DNA of 64,000 nucleotides from Ailanthus altissimus (GCA_946807835.1 OX327702.1:4960001-5024000); one strand, 5' to 3'; shown: positions 32,931 through 45,979, counted from the first letter of the stretch. Numbers and translations are program-made. The notes: generated by a model from the sequence alone, not told the origin.

Positions 32931-34410
32931 GTACTCCATTTGGAGGATTTAATGTTGTGGAGTTTTTTTTTTTTTATATAAATCGAACGTGTTGATAAGA
33001 TATACAATGACAAGCAGTAAAAAAGTCATTAGTCCTACACATGAGGTTTTGGCTATAGATAATGACTTTTCTTAAGCAATTGATCTCGTTAGTATTAAGA
33101 GGTATCTAGATCTTTTAGCTTTGGTGCAATATGAATAAGAATAAATCGTATAAATATACCATGATGCCAAAATGATATGGAACAGAATTATTGTTCGTTA
33201 AATTGTCAAGTTGATAAGGTTAGGTTATCAATTTTTGTGTGGTGCTATATAACATTTTATAATTAGATTGATCGTTGTTACATATTACGTATTCAAGGTG
33301 CTTTGATATAGACATCAAATATTCGTAGCTCGTGGGATGAAAGGTACGTGTTAGTTGAGTGTTGTTGACAATATTCGATGTATGCCATTGCGATGGGAGA
33401 ATTTGTGGCAAATTTCTTTAGGAAAATTTTCCGAGTTGACCGTTATTTTAATATTATTTTTTATTTTGACCAAAGTCAAATATTTTAAATTATATTAACC
33501 AAATATACGTTAGGTTTACTATTTTACCTTTATTATAATTTTAATAATTTTTATTGTTATTTAATTTTTTATTTAATTTTATATAAATTACTGAAGAATA
33601 TAAAATTTTAAATAATTAAAATTTAAATTAATTATAAAAAGATTGTAAATTTATAATAATAATGATTAAAAATAATAACAATAAAAATTAAAAAAACACA
33701 AAATGGTCGCTGGGCGCGCGCCCAGCGACCATTTTATCTGTATTTTTAAAAAATAAATAATTATATATTAAATATTTCTTATATATATTTTTATTTATTT
33801 AAATATATAAACCATTGTAATTTTATTATTGTTATTTTATTACCCCTGACAATATCATCTCTCATTTTATTGATTCTTAGATCTGGTGCCTTCTCAAAAC
33901 TCACAGATCTACTCTCAACTTATATCTCTCGAGCGCGAAGAGAAGAAAAATAACTGAAGTTTAAAATAAGTAAGATTTTATTTATTTTAATTTAATTAAT
34001 AGTATTATTATTTATTGAAATAAATGATTAAAATATTTGGATATATATCTGTTACGATTAAGTTGTGATTTATAATTAAGTTATGGCTGCGCCATATATA
34101 ATTGTTGCTGATGGTGGATTGGTATGCGTCTGCCCGTGACTACACATAGTTGTTGTTGGCCACCGTTGTGTGCACACCAGTAACAACAAGGTGCTCATGT
34201 ACAACCCGTTGTGATGAGCACCGATTGTAATAAGGTGCTACTGTGCATCACCGCAACGTTATAACACCACCACCAAATAGCTCTCGTTTGTTTTTCTGAA
34301 ACTGTATATTATATTTATTTTATATATTTAAAATAAAATATATTTTATATATATAGTTATATATTCAATTTATTTTTTTAATTTAATTAATATAAAATTA
34401 AATTAAAATT
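32931..34410. other. AT-rich noncoding region with a perfect 36-bp palindrome
   Basis: No gene is seen. The palindrome (33700-33735) is listed separately. The stretch from about 33425 (GGAAAATTTTCCGAGTTGACC) may be the left end of the MULE that follows. I could not find a matching right terminus. Confidence 0.4.
33700..33735. repeat. Perfect 36-bp palindrome, GC-rich core
   Basis: Two 18-base arms with no spacer. Each arm reads AAAATGGTCGCTGGGCGC from its outer end. It is an island of GC in sequence that is otherwise over 80% AT, about 0.7 kb upstream of the MULE frame. Confidence 0.9.
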
Positions 34411-36935
34411 ATGTTATATTTTTTTCAGGTATATCACAAATTTCAATCATTATATATTTTGAGGGGGAGATGGGAGAGCTGTAACAATAGTTTTGAAAGA
34501 TACATTGGATATCAAAATATGCATATGGTTGTTTTGAAAAATATTAGATACAAAACGTTGTTGAGAAGAATTTGTCATTTTTTAGGAGTTAATCAGGTGC
34601 ATTATAAAGTAAGTTTGAAGTTTAAGGTTCCTTCAAATACTATAAAGTTGAGACTTATTCCACTTGAAAATGACGATGATGCAATATTGTGGTTGAGCTT
34701 ACAGAATAATATGGCTATACCGCTTTGTGTAACAGTAGATGCTCGAGGACCCGAAAGTAATGCAGAAGCATCAATGGAGCTAAAAGAAGGCTATGCTAAG
34801 CAATTCTCATCGACAACTCCTGTGTATATTCTAAATTCTCCGGAGGATTATCATTATTCTTCTTCGATGCTCAACAAACAACAAGGCTACACATATGACC
34901 ATGGTCAGATATATCGAGATGTTGGCATTAATATTGGCTATGATATTGGTGAAAATGATGATCATGGTTACGAGGTTGATGATGATTGTAGAAATGATTA
35001 TGATGATGATTATGAAGAGAATGATGATGTAAATGATGATGCTGGTGATGATGATGATGATGAGGAGGATGATGATGATGATGACGATGATGAGGGTTAT
35101 GGTAGAGAAGAAAGGGTTAAGGTAGAAAATCCATTTCAGTTTCAGCCTGAAATACCATAATTTGAATTAAATGTATCGAAAAAAATTTCTTATAATGGGA
35201 TTAGTGATGTATTTGTAGAAAAATTATATAACAGCAAAGATAAAATTCATGAAGTTATAAGTATGGTTGCACTGAAAGGAAAATGAAGCTTTAGAGTTTA
35301 CAAATCCACCAAAGATCGTTTCGAGTTGAAATGCGATGATGACAGCTGCAAGTAGAGATTACGGGCAGTGTCGACAGAAGGGCGACATTTTTTTGTTGTT
35401 AGGCGAGTAGATACAGGGCACACTTGTGTTTTGAGTCAATTAAGGGATGCTCACCGGCAAGCCAAGAGTCGAATTATTGTTAAAGTAATAAAAAATAAGT
35501 TCACATCAGTCAATAGAAACTATAGGTTGAAAGACATTCAAGCTGATATACGTGAACAATTCGGTGTTCAGATAACCTATACTAATGCTTGGCGCGCTAG
35601 GGAGCGTGCATTAAGATTGATAAGAGGTACTCCTGAGGATTCGTTTAGATTGCTTCCTGCATCAGCTATGTGTTGCAACAAAATAACCCAGGTACAGTTA
35701 CTCATTTGGAAACTGACGCGGATAATCACTTCAAGTATTTCTTTATGGCGTTAGAACCCTGCATCAGAGGTTTTAATTCATTAATCCGACCGGTAGTTGC
35801 AGTGGATGAAACATTTTTAAAAGGTTCTTATCTTGGTACAATGTTTGTGGCCATTTGTAAAGATGGAAACAATTAGATTTATCCATTGGCTTGGGGAATT
35901 GCTGACTCAGAAAATGATACTTCTTGGGAGTGGTTTATGGTTAAACTGCGATGAGTTATTGCAGATCATCAGAATCTTATTTTTATATCTGATCGACATG
36001 TCAGTATTGAGAGAGCTATACGAGGTGTGTTTCCTCATGCATATCATGGGTTCTGCATATATCATTTGAAAGGAAATTTGATGACAAAATACAAGTTACT
36101 ATCAGATATGTCTAAAAAAGGGGTATACCTATCTACCTACTTCACTGTTGCCAAAGCTTATCGTGTCCATGATTTTTAATATCAATTAAATAAGATGCGA
36201 CAAATAAGACCTGACGTAACAAAGTATTTGGAGGAAGATGTTGGTACGGTGAGATGGGCATGATCATCTGGTGCTTTCAGAAGGTATGACATTATGACTA
36301 CTAATATCGCTGTGAGCATTAATGCAGTTGCAAAAGAAGCAAGAAAGCTTCCGGTGACTAATTTGGTGGAGTGGATGCGGGAGCTAACGCAATTGTGGTT
36401 TTACCATAGACGATTAGCATCACAAAATATGACCAATGTCTTGACGAATTGGGTATATCATAAAGTCATGAAACATAACGATAAGATAAGTCGAATGACC
36501 ATTTCTCTTGTTGATGATTTATGATTTATAGTTATGGATAGTTGAGTAAACTAGATTGTAGACATTGGTAAAAGAACATGCAGCTGTCAAAAGTTTGATT
36601 ATCGACAATTGCCTTGTTCCCATGCACTCACCGCATGCAGATACATCAGATTATCGCACGAGAGTCTTTGTTCAACTTATTACACGTCTGAGACTTTATT
36701 CCGTGCCTATAGCGTGCCAATACTTCCGGTTGGTCAAGTGTCAGATTGGATAGTCCCAGAGTATTTGAAAAATATAGACATTCAACCTCCGATAGCACGT
36801 CGTCAGTCAGGCAGACGTCAGATGAATCGGATTCTATCTCAAGGAGAGGAACCATCAAAGAATATATGTAGTCATTGTAGACAACATGGACATAACCGAT
36901 AAACGTGTCGAAACCCTATACCTTTACAGAGCAGG
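34411..36935 (+). pseudogene. Mutator-like (MuDR/MULE) transposase, degenerate
   Basis: Four to five open pieces separated by stops and frameshifts make up one MULE protein. The N-terminal region (34411-35160) ends in a run of Asp/Glu (about residues 190-238). A MULE DNA-binding domain (about 35160-35640) contains NYRLKDIQADIREQFGVQIT. The transposase core (about 35740-36070) contains PVVAVDETFLKGSYLGTM, then FISDRHVSIERAIRG in another frame. A SWIM zinc finger (about 36580-36660) contains PCSHALTACRYIRLSHESL. A CCHC knuckle (about 36865-36910) contains CSHCRQHGHNR followed by a stop. It is non-functional. Terminal inverted repeats were not located. Confidence 0.85.
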
Positions 36936-37110
36936 TGATGTATATTCATTTATAAATATTTACTTTATTGATATTTAATTATGTATAATATAAGGTTAAT
37001 ATTTATTTATTTTTTTGTTTCAGACGGATCTGAAAAAATATGGAAAATAGCTGTACCATAAGGCTTAATTATGTATGAGAGTCGAGCTTCGTCACTTCTG
37101 TAATTCAATT

Positions 37111-37190
37111 ATTTTGTAATGCACTTATTTTATAATTCACTTATTTTGCAATGCACTTATTTTGTAATTCACTTATTTTGTAATGCACTT
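37111..37190. repeat. 16-bp tandem repeat, five units
   Basis: Units of ATTTTGTAATGCACTT, alternating with a variant ending AATTCACTT, fill exactly 80 bp. Confidence 0.9.
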
Positions 37191-37280
37191 GTCTTTAGTA
37201 TTAATGTTGATAATTTTCACAAAAATTTTGACAGAATCTCCTCTATAATATGGACAATCCCAAACCTGACATATTAAATA

Positions 37281-37475
37281 AACACACTTCTATCAAACTG
37301 TAAAATCACTTTCGCATACATACACCCAAATCAACACCCACAAATAATTGTATACCCAAATAAATGTATATTGATTAAATCACACTTCTATCAAACTGCA
37401 AAAACACTTTCGCATACATACTCCCAAAACAATTATGGTATATCAATTATACACCCAAATAAATGCATGTAAATA
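37281..37475. repeat. Two-copy direct repeat, about 99 bp
   Basis: CACACTTCTATCAAACTG starts each unit (37281 and 37380), followed by CACTTTCGCATACATAC and CCCAAATAAATG. No coding is seen. Confidence 0.75.
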
Positions 37476-37559
37476 AATTATAGTGCTAAATATCTATGAA
37501 GCTATAGTCCACAAATCAACGGCCATCTTCTGTCTATAAAATGTACCAATGTTAGGGAA

Positions 37560-37917
37560 TGAGTCAAATGACCAACCTAACATAAGATATTAAATATACA
37601 TACAAGCGAAAACGCCACAGTCCTCGCTCCCGACCTCTTGTTGCGGCATATTCTCCCAAATACGAGTCACCGGCTAAGGGAACAAATTTGGTCTTTCTAT
37701 GCCCCTCAAATGTCTCTCTTACTACTAGAAAACCATGGTTAAGTTCAAATTTACTTGCCCATTCCAAGTAGTAAAGACCTTCCTTCTCTTTACCAGTGTC
37801 AATCGTCATTTTTGTTAAATTGTCTTAGAACACACAATGAGTAGAATGAAATGTTATAGAACAATTAAGATGTTTAGTAATCTTACTTATAGAAAGAAGA
37901 TTGTTAGAGAGATTAGG
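37560..37917 (-). pseudogene. Copia protease end and GAG-pre-integrase start
   Basis: The - strand reads APNLSNNLLSISKITKHLNC across the gypsy insertion point, then STHCVF and TIDTGKEKEGLYYLE. Beyond GLYYLE (left of about 37740) the sequence no longer looks like copia. Confidence 0.7.
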
Positions 37918-38361
37918 TGATGGGGGACAGCAATACAACAGCTCATGTGGGTAGCCTATGTGATGAGAAACTTTCAAAAGCCTACAACTACATTCATTGG
38001 TGTAGTTAACAGTTTGATAATTAGTCTTGAAGTAAAATTCGGTATTGGTAGTTGTTTGTAGTTTTTATTAATTATGTTGTAATAAATGCTAGTATCTAAA
38101 TGTCTTAGTTGTTGGTAGTTAGTAGTTGCAAGCTGTCATTAATTGCTGTAATAAATGCTAGAAATTTCAATAGGTCTCTATAAATACATGAGAGATGAGG
38201 GGGAAAGCATTCAAACTTTGTAATTTCAAAACTCAAGTATTAAGAAATTTTACTTTTGAATTGGTATTCTACCATTTTCAATTTGCGTTTTTGTTGAACG
38301 ATATCAACAACTTTCGTCTTTATGAACGAAATCACGATCCATCAGCGCTTGTCCTGTGTCA
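37918..38361 (+). repeat. 5' LTR of the TTAGG gypsy element
   Basis: TGATGGGGGACAGC...GTCCTGTGTCA. The TATA box TATAAATA is at 38179-38186. It is followed at once by the primer site TGGTATCAGAGCC (38365-38377). Confidence 0.95.
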
Positions 38362-38387
38362 GGTGGTATCAGAGCCTTGTCTTGAAA

Positions 38388-39655
38388 TGGAAGGCCCTAG
38401 TGACTTAAACGAAGATTGTTTAAATGCGTTCGAGCAAAGAATAAAAGCACGTATGGCAGAATTGCAAGAACGCATGGCAACATTAACTGAACCAGTTATG
38501 AGTTCAATAATTAATGATCTAGTACAACAAGAATACACGACTGCAAGGAGAAGACCACGTAGACAGCCACAATCTGCACCGATTAATGTCAATTTGATGG
38601 AAGAATTTGAAGATGAGCTTGAGGTCAGATCACGAACAAGAGGAGTAGCCATGGGTGCACGAAGAAGGCTTAATCGTTTTACCCATTCAGTTGGTGATTT
38701 CGGAGAAGAAGAAATCGATGGAGAATTTGATGGTGAGTTTCTGCCAAGAAGAAGACAACAACGTCAACATGATGACTCTTACAAGGTAAAAGCTAATTTG
38801 CCTACTTTTAATGGTGCTACAGATATAGAACAGTGTCTGGATTAAGAGTATGAGGTAAAGAGTTTTTTTGAAATTATGAATGTAGCTCCAGAACGTAAGG
38901 TAACTTTAGTGGCCTACAAACTATGTGGGGGTGCAAGTGTTTGGTAGCAACGCCATCAAGAAGGTCAAAGGTCAAAAGGACTGCCACTTGTCCGTCATCG
39001 GCACCAAATGAAAACACTTTTAAAGGGGCATTTTCTACTGTTGGATTATGAACAAACTCTCTTCCAACAGTTCCAAAATTGCATCTAAGGAACTCATTCT
39101 ATTTCAGCTTATACAGAAGAGTTTCTAAGGTTACAAGTTAGGTGCAACTTGATAGAAATGGAGGATCAGCAAGTGGCTAAGTATGTCAACGGGTTGAGTG
39201 ATGGGATCCAAGATAGGTTGGCCATGCAACAAATATGGTCAATAGATCAAGCACAAAACTTGGCATTGAGGGCTGAGAGACTAACAAAAATTAGGAGGTA
39301 TCCAAGGGCACCACCTTATTCCAGAATTGAACCAAATACTAAGCCTACCCATACTACATCTGAGAGCAAGCTTATAAAGTCTAAGGGTAAAGAGGTAAGT
39401 AAAAGGAAACCTGAGACAAATGGGAAGGAAATAATGGATAGTTCAAAGGGTATTAGATGTTTTAAGTGTAATGAGATAGGGCACAGATCTAGTGATTGTC
39501 CTAGACGCAAATTTGCCAATGTCACCCAACGCAAACCTGATGAGGACTATGATAAACAAGAAATAGCAGAGGAGAATGGTGACTTCGAAGTAGCTGAAGA
39601 AGATGGTGATGAAGTCGTATGCATTGTAAGGGGGCTACTATACACTCCAAAATAA
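38388..39655 (+). pseudogene. Gypsy gag remnant
   Basis: Gag-like frame from an ATG near 38388 (MEGPSDLNEDCLNAFEQRI). The first open piece ends at 38845, and in-frame stops (for example 38843 and 38944) separate it from the second piece (39149-39655). The second piece contains the CCHC knuckle CFKCNEIGHRSSDCPRRK (about 39459-39512). Arg-rich and Glu-rich stretches surround it. Confidence 0.85.
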
Positions 39656-42640
39656 CCTGATGAGATGCAACGCAAACGCATCTTTGAAGGTAAATGCATT
39701 GTGGCTAACAAAGTGTGTAAACTTGTGATTGATAGTTGTAGTTGTGAGAACCTGGTTTCATAAAGCCTTGTTGAGCATCTTAAACTTAAAACACAACCAC
39801 ATCCAGTCTCGTATAACATTGGTTGGATAAAGAAGGGACCTAGCATGAAAATTACACAACAATGCTATTTACCATTATCTTTGGGGAAGACTTACAAATC
39901 TGAAGTTCTTTGTGATGTTGTAGAGATGGATGGATGTCAAGTGTTACTAGGCAGGTCATGGCAGTTTGATATTGATGCTACTCACAAGAGTAGGGGCAAC
40001 ATATATACTTTCACTTGGAATTACAAGCAGATAATTGTGGTTCCAAACCAACAAGAGAACACTTAGCCAAAAGTGGAGGAGAAGACATTATTGTCTATGG
40101 CTCTTAGAGAGAATGAGTTTGTGGAGGACATGAAAAGTGCCAAAACCTATGCTTTTCTAATAATGAAGGGAATGGAGGAACCCATGCAACCAACACCTAA
40201 GGAGGTTCAAGGCTTATTGGCAGAATTTGTTGATGTAATGGCAGAATCGACATAGTTGCCTCCAATGCGAGATATTCAACATCGCATTGATTTTGTTCTT
40301 GAAGCTAGCTTGCCAAATCTGCCCCATTATCGTATGAGTTCAAAAGAACATGAAATCTTGAAGGAGAATGTGGAGTTGCTGCTGTAAAAGGGACATATAC
40401 GAGAAAGTATTAGTCTTTGTGCTGTACCTGCCTTGCTTACTCCAAAGTAGGATGAAAGTTGAAGGATGTGTGTGGATAGTCGTGCTATCAACAAAATAAC
40501 CATAAGGTACCGGTTTCCCATCCCTAGACTTGAAGACTTGCTTGATCAGTTGAGTGGTGTTAAAGTATGCACCAAGATAGATCTGCGAAGTGGATATTAC
40601 CAAATCAAAATTCGTGTGGAAGACGAATGGAAGATAGCTTTTAAAACAAAAGATGGACTATATGAGTGGCTAGTCATGCCATTTGGGTTGTCTAATGCAC
40701 CAAGTACATTCATGCACCTCATGTTCCAAGTACTTAAACTTCTTTTATCCTCCTTTATTGTTGTCTATTTTAATGATATTTTGATTTATAGTAAAAATAT
40801 AGAAAAGCTCTTTGATCATATTAGGCAAGTTTTAGTTGTATTGATTTAAAGAAATGTGTATTTTTAACAAACAGACTAGTGTTCCTTGGATTTGTTATAA
40901 GTAGTGAGGGAATTCATGTGGATGAAGAAAATGTGAAGGCTATTAGAGAATGGCTAAAATCGAAGACTATAATTAATGTAAGGAGTTTCCATGGCCTAGC
41001 AACTTTCTATCGCAGGTTCGTTAAAAATTTCAGTACCATTGTGATACTCATTACTGATTGCTTGAAGAAAGCACGATTTCAATAGGAAGAAGCTGTTAAT
41101 CGTAGCTTCAAATTGATCAAGGGGAAATTGACTACAGCACTTATTCTATCTCTGGCTGACTTTGCAAAAACTTTCGAGATTGAATATGACGCAAACGGGA
41201 TTGGCATAAGAGCTGTTCTTTCACAAGAAAGAAGGCCTATTGCATTCTTTAGCTGAAAGTTAAGTGAAGCAAGACAGAAGTGGTCAACATATCAACAAGT
41301 GTTCTGTGCTCTAAAGACGTGAGAGACATATCTTTTGCCTAAAGAATTCATTGTCTACTCTGACCACCAATCTCTCAAGCACTTTTGAGAGCAAAAGCAT
41401 GTTGATCATATGTTGTCTAGGTGGGCAACATATCTTGAAAGATTCAATTATGTAATTGCTCATAAATCTGGAATTACTAACCGAGTGGCAGGAGCTCTAA
41501 GCCATCGCGCTACTTTACTTGTTACCATTTCCATTGAAGTTCTAGGTTTCGAACAACTCAAGGAGCTATATGAGAATGATGATGATTTTGGTGATGTATG
41601 GACTAAGTACTTAATGAAACAACTCTTGGGTGAATATTTGGTCCAAGATGGGTATTTGTTCAAAAGGAGTAGATTGTGCATTCCAATGAGCTTATTACGT
41701 GATAAGTTGCTAAAGGAAATGCATTCTAGCAACTTGAGTGGCTACGTGGGTAGAGACAAGACCATAGCTGGTTTGGAGGAACATTACTACTAGCCTTAAC
41801 TTAAAAGAGATGTTGGAAAGTTTGTGCAAAAGTGTCCAACTTGTCAAACGAGCAAGGGGCAGTCACAAAACACAGGTTTGTACATGTCTTTGGGATGACA
41901 TCTCTATGGACTTTGTATTTGGTTTACTAAGGACCCAGAGGGGCAATGATGCCGTATTTGTGGTGGTTGATCAATTTTTCAAAATGTCACACTTTAAAGA
42001 AGTTGTTTGTTTACATGGCGTACCACTTTCCATCACTTCAGATAGGGACAGCAAATTCTTGACAGCTTTTTGGCTAACTTTATGGAAAATATTTGGGACT
42101 ACATTGAAATTTTCTAGCACAACACATCCCAAAACCGATGGCCAAACAGATGTGGTAAACCATTCTTTGGGAAATATGATTAGATGCATATGTGGAAACA
42201 ATAAGGGACAATGGGACTTTGCTTTGGCACAAACTGAGTTTGCTTACAACAACTCAGTCAATAGTTCCATCGGAAGGAGTTTTTTATCTATTGTTTATAT
42301 TAAAATTCCAAGACATGTTGTGGAACTAGTCAAACTTCATTCTACTGCAGGTTCTAGTGCAGTTGCGTTTGCTTTAGCGGATACCTATTCAAAGATATTT
42401 CAAGAGGTGCATCAATCCATGGAAGAGAATAACCTCAAATACAAGTCAGCTATATGTTTGAGGTGGGTGATAATGTGATGGTACACTTACGTAAGGAGAG
42501 GCTACCTGCGGGAGTTCATGGCAAACTAAGGCAGAAATGTTATGGTCTTTTTAAAGTTTTGAAGATGATCAATGATAATGCATATGTGATAGACTTACCT
42601 GATGACATGGGTATATAAAAAACTTTCAATGTAGCAAATA
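39656..42640 (+). pseudogene. Gypsy pol remnant: protease, RT, RNase H, integrase
   Basis: Protease-like sequence (39700-40066, [19 protein letters not shown]) is followed by reverse transcriptase (40460-41085). The RT contains [20 protein letters not shown], and the catalytic box is changed to YFND in [12 protein letters not shown]. RNase H follows (41130-41500), then an integrase zinc region and core (41690-42300, SSTTHPKTDGQTDVVNHSLG). A C-terminal [12 protein letters not shown] segment ends at a stop. Many stops are present, and no chromodomain is recognisable. Confidence 0.9.
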
Positions 42641-42710
42641 TCTCCACCTATCATTCTGAAGGCAACCTATATGGTCACTCGAGGATGAGTTTTCTTCAAG
42701 TGGAGGAGAA

Positions 42711-43155
42711 TGATGGGGGACAGCAACACAACAACCCATGTGGGTAGCCCATGTGATGGGAAACTTTCAAAAGCCTATAATTACATTTATTGGTGTGGTT
42801 AACAGTTTGATAATTAGTCTTGAGGTAAAATTCAATATTGGTAATTGTTGGTAGTTTTCATTAATTGTGTTGTAATAAATGCTAGTATCTAAATGCCTTA
42901 GTTGTTGGTAGTTAGTAGTTGCAAGTTATTATTAATTGCTGTAATAAAATGTTAGAAATTCCAATAGGTCTCTATAAATACATGAGAGATGAGAGGGAAA
43001 GCATTCAAGCTTTGTAATTTCAAAACTTAAATATTAAGAAATTTTACTTTTGAATTGGTATTCTATCATTTTCAATTTGTGTTTTTGTTGAACGATATCA
43101 ACAACTTTCATCTTCATGAACGAAATCACGACCTATCAGCACTTGTCCTGCGTCA
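42711..43155 (+). repeat. 3' LTR of the TTAGG gypsy element
   Basis: 445 bp, paired with 37918-38361. It is preceded by the purine tract AAGTGGAGGAGAA (42698-42710). Confidence 0.95.
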
Positions 43156-43160
43156 TTAGG

Positions 43161-44306
43161 TGCAAGTAAGACAGAAGACATGGAAAATGTAGAAGAGAGT
43201 GAAACATTCCCAGCCTCTAAAATCAGCATAAGGGTCTTATGAGCAACTTGAATAAACTTAACAAGTCAAGACTTTAGAGAATCAAGTAAAGAATAATTAC
43301 TATTCATATGATCAGCGGCCCTTGAATCAATAACACAACTATTAGAAGCAACAAAAATAAATGCCAAACTAGAATTCCCTTCTTGAGAAAACACTGAAGA
43401 TACATAAGAAGTAGAAGATGGAGAAGTATCAGTGAGAACAACCTGAACAAATTTCTTATTTTTTCTCTTAGCTTGTTTAAGCTTTAACCACTTCGAATAA
43501 TCATGTTTCTTCCAACCAACTTTGACTATATGTTTGGTGCTATTGCAATGAATGCAAATGCGAGAAGAAGAGCGATAAAAGGAGTTGGCTAAGAGCTATT
43601 TTTTTGGACAGCAAGAGTTGATGCCTTAGGGTGATCTTCTATTTTCATGGTCAGCTGTCGTTGTACTTCATGATAGACTTATGAATAGGCTTCTTCTAGA
43701 CTTGGTAATGGAGAGGTAGCCAATACACGACTACTGACTTGATCTAAGTTGTGATCAAGACCCGCAAGATACATATAGAGCTATTCCTCAGCAATATGCT
43801 TCCTTTTGTTTTCAATATCATTGCACATGTCATATTATTGGGCCTTCGATAATCAAGTTCCATAAATATTAAGTTTAACTCATTATAGATATTTGCAAGA
43901 GGTCGATCACCTTAACGTAATTGAAAGGATTTCTTCATCAGTTCATAGACTTAAGAAGAATCACAGACATCAAGGTAACTCCGCTTGACTGCATCCCAAA
44001 CCTCCTTAGCTGATCTACATTGCACAAAGTGTGACACGAGATTGTCAATCATGGAATTGGTGAGCCAAGATTTGACTAAAGCATCTTCAGCCTCTCATTC
44101 ATCATATTTCGGATTGTCCTTTGCAGGTGTAGCCTTTCTCCTTGTAATGTAGCCTTCTTCTTTCTACCAGCAATATGCATCTCCAAAATCTTAAACCGAA
44201 CATGATAGTTAGTGCCATCCAATTTAATTTGATTTGGCAAAGAAGTTTCATAAATGGTTATCATGGAGGATTTCTTGCTGTCAGAAATATTATTTTTTTT
44301 AGACAC
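43161..44306 (-). pseudogene. Copia gag and protease start
   Basis: The - strand frame begins MSKKNNISDSKK at 44306 and includes LDGTNYHVRFKILEMHIAGR, the N-terminal copia gag signature. Further left, broken gag sequence and the protease motif CVIDSRAADHMNSNYSLL lead into the gypsy insertion point. Confidence 0.8.
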
Positions 44307-44386
44307 ATTATAGGGTTGGTTGATAAAAAAATTTCAACAAAAAAGAAAAAAGAATGAAGGCAGCAACGGAAATTCTTTTCCTTTAA

Positions 44387-44397
44387 CTTTGATACCA
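44387..44397 (-). promoter_or_regulatory. Copia primer binding site
   Basis: The - strand reads TGGTATCAAAG, close to TGGTATCAGAG for initiator tRNA-Met, three bases from the LTR edge. Confidence 0.7.
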
Positions 44398-44400
44398 AAA

Positions 44401-44645
44401 TGATAACTATGCTGAAGATTCTTTCATATATCTTAAGGATATTTATACAATATACAAGCCTATTGAGAAAGGAAAGTCAACTATACAATTGTTACTTTAA
44501 GATGAGAAAAGAGAATTATTTATTATGTATTTCATTGAAAAGAATGATGTATTTATATACAAAACTATCTATCTATCTTAAGTAACTATACACAATTAGG
44601 AATCTAGATAAATGCTAATTGACAACTATACATTTACAGCTAACA
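44401..44645 (-). repeat. Single shared LTR of the permuted copia element
   Basis: 245 bp. The - strand runs TGTTAGCTGTAAATG...TAGTTATCA. It has a primer site and gag on one side and a polypurine tract (+ strand CTCCCCCTCAAGTTGG, 44646-44661) and RNase H on the other, so it serves both element halves. An inverted, diverged copy lies at 48725-48971. Confidence 0.85.
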
Positions 44646-44652
44646 CTCCCCC

Positions 44653-45979
44653 TCAAGTTGGAGTATAGATATTAATCATGTCCAACTTGTTACAAAGATA
44701 ATCAACTCGAACTCCATTTAAAGCTTTCGTGAAGATGTCCCCTAATTGTTCTCCAGTCTTCACATATCCTGTAGAAATCAAACCTTGTTGAATTTTCTCA
44801 CGAACAAAATGACAATCAATTTCAATGTGCTTTGTTCGCTTATGAAACACAGGATTATATGCAATATGAAGGGTAGCTTGGTTGTCACACCACAATTTTG
44901 CTGGTAATGAAATCTTGAGTCTTACTTCAGTCAAAAGGTGATATATCCACATTATCTCACACACAGATTGTGCCATAGCTCTATATTCTGACTCTGCATT
45001 AGATCGTGACACAACACTCTACTTCTTACTTTTCCATGAGACTAAATTTCCTCCAACAAATATACAATAACCTGAAGTGGATCTTCTATCTGTTTTGGAC
45101 CCTGCCCAATCTGCATTTGAAAAATACTCAATATAAGAGTGTCCATAATTCGCATACATAATACCACGTCCAGGTGCTCCTTTCAAGTAATACAAAATTT
45201 GTTCTAAGGCTGCCCAATGATGAACTGTTAGGGATGACATGAACTGACTGACCACACTAACTGAATATGCAATATCAGGACGAGTCACTGTAAGATAATT
45301 CAACTTCCCAACCAACCTTCGATATCTCTCAGAATCTTTAAATAATTCTCCATCTCTTGTAAGATGTATATTAGGGGTCATTGGAGCGTTACAAGGTTTT
45401 GCTCCCAAATTTCCTGTCTCAGTTAATAGGTTAAGAACATATTTTCTCTAAGATAGGAAGATACCCTTTTTACTTCTTATAACCTCAACTCCCAAGAAAT
45501 ATTTGAGCACCCCCAAGTCCTTCGTGTGAAACTGTTTATGAATGAAAGACTTAAGAGATGAGATTCCTGTAGTATCACTTCCAGTTATAACAATGTCATC
45601 CACATACACAATTAATAGAATGATACCAGCTTCTGAATGTTTATAGAACACAGAATGGTCAAACACGCCTTTCTTCATACCAAATATTTCAATAGCCTGA
45701 CTAAATTTTCCAAACCAGGCACGGAGACTCTGTTTCAAACTATATAATGATTTTCGAAGACGACAAACACGCCCTGTCTCCCCCTGAGCAACAAACCCAG
45801 GAGGTTGCTCCATATACACCTCTTCCTGAAGATCATCATGAAGAAAAGCATTCTTAATATCTAGTTGATGTAAAGGTCAGTCATGAGTAGCTGCCAGCGA
45901 AATAAATAAGCGAACAGAGGTCAATTTCGCAATAGGAGAAAATGTGTCAGAATAGTCCACTCCATAGGTTTGAGCATAG
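44653..45979 (-). pseudogene. Copia reverse transcriptase (palm) and RNase H
   Basis: RT pieces contain YMEQPPGFVAQGETGRVCRL and the catalytic YVDDIVITGSD. The RNase H block has NADWAGSKTDRRSTSGYCIF and, after a stop and frame change, AESEYRAMAQSVCEIMW and KLWCDNQATLHIAYNPVFH. The RT frame is cut at 45979 by the solo LTR. Confidence 0.9.

Larger units (their letters stand above)
37918..43155 (+). mobile_element. Degenerate Ty3/gypsy element with TSD TTAGG
   Basis: 5238 bp, with LTRs 37918-38361 and 42711-43155 and a perfect target duplication TTAGG (37913-37917 and 43156-43160). A tRNA-Met-type primer site follows the left LTR and a purine tract precedes the right one. All gag-pol domains are recognisable but broken. 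About 30 LTR differences in 444 bp, nearly all transitions, show it is much older than the Athila-like element. Confidence 0.95.

Noticed and set aside
37564..37809. 81-codon - strand frame as an independent gene
   Set aside because: Its N-terminus is the copia GAG-pre-integrase (KEKEGLYYLE) and the rest matches no family I know.
38359..42201. - strand frames at 38359, 39316, 39547, 40327, 40340, 41460 and 41971
   Set aside because: All are antisense shadows of the + strand gypsy gag-pol remnant.
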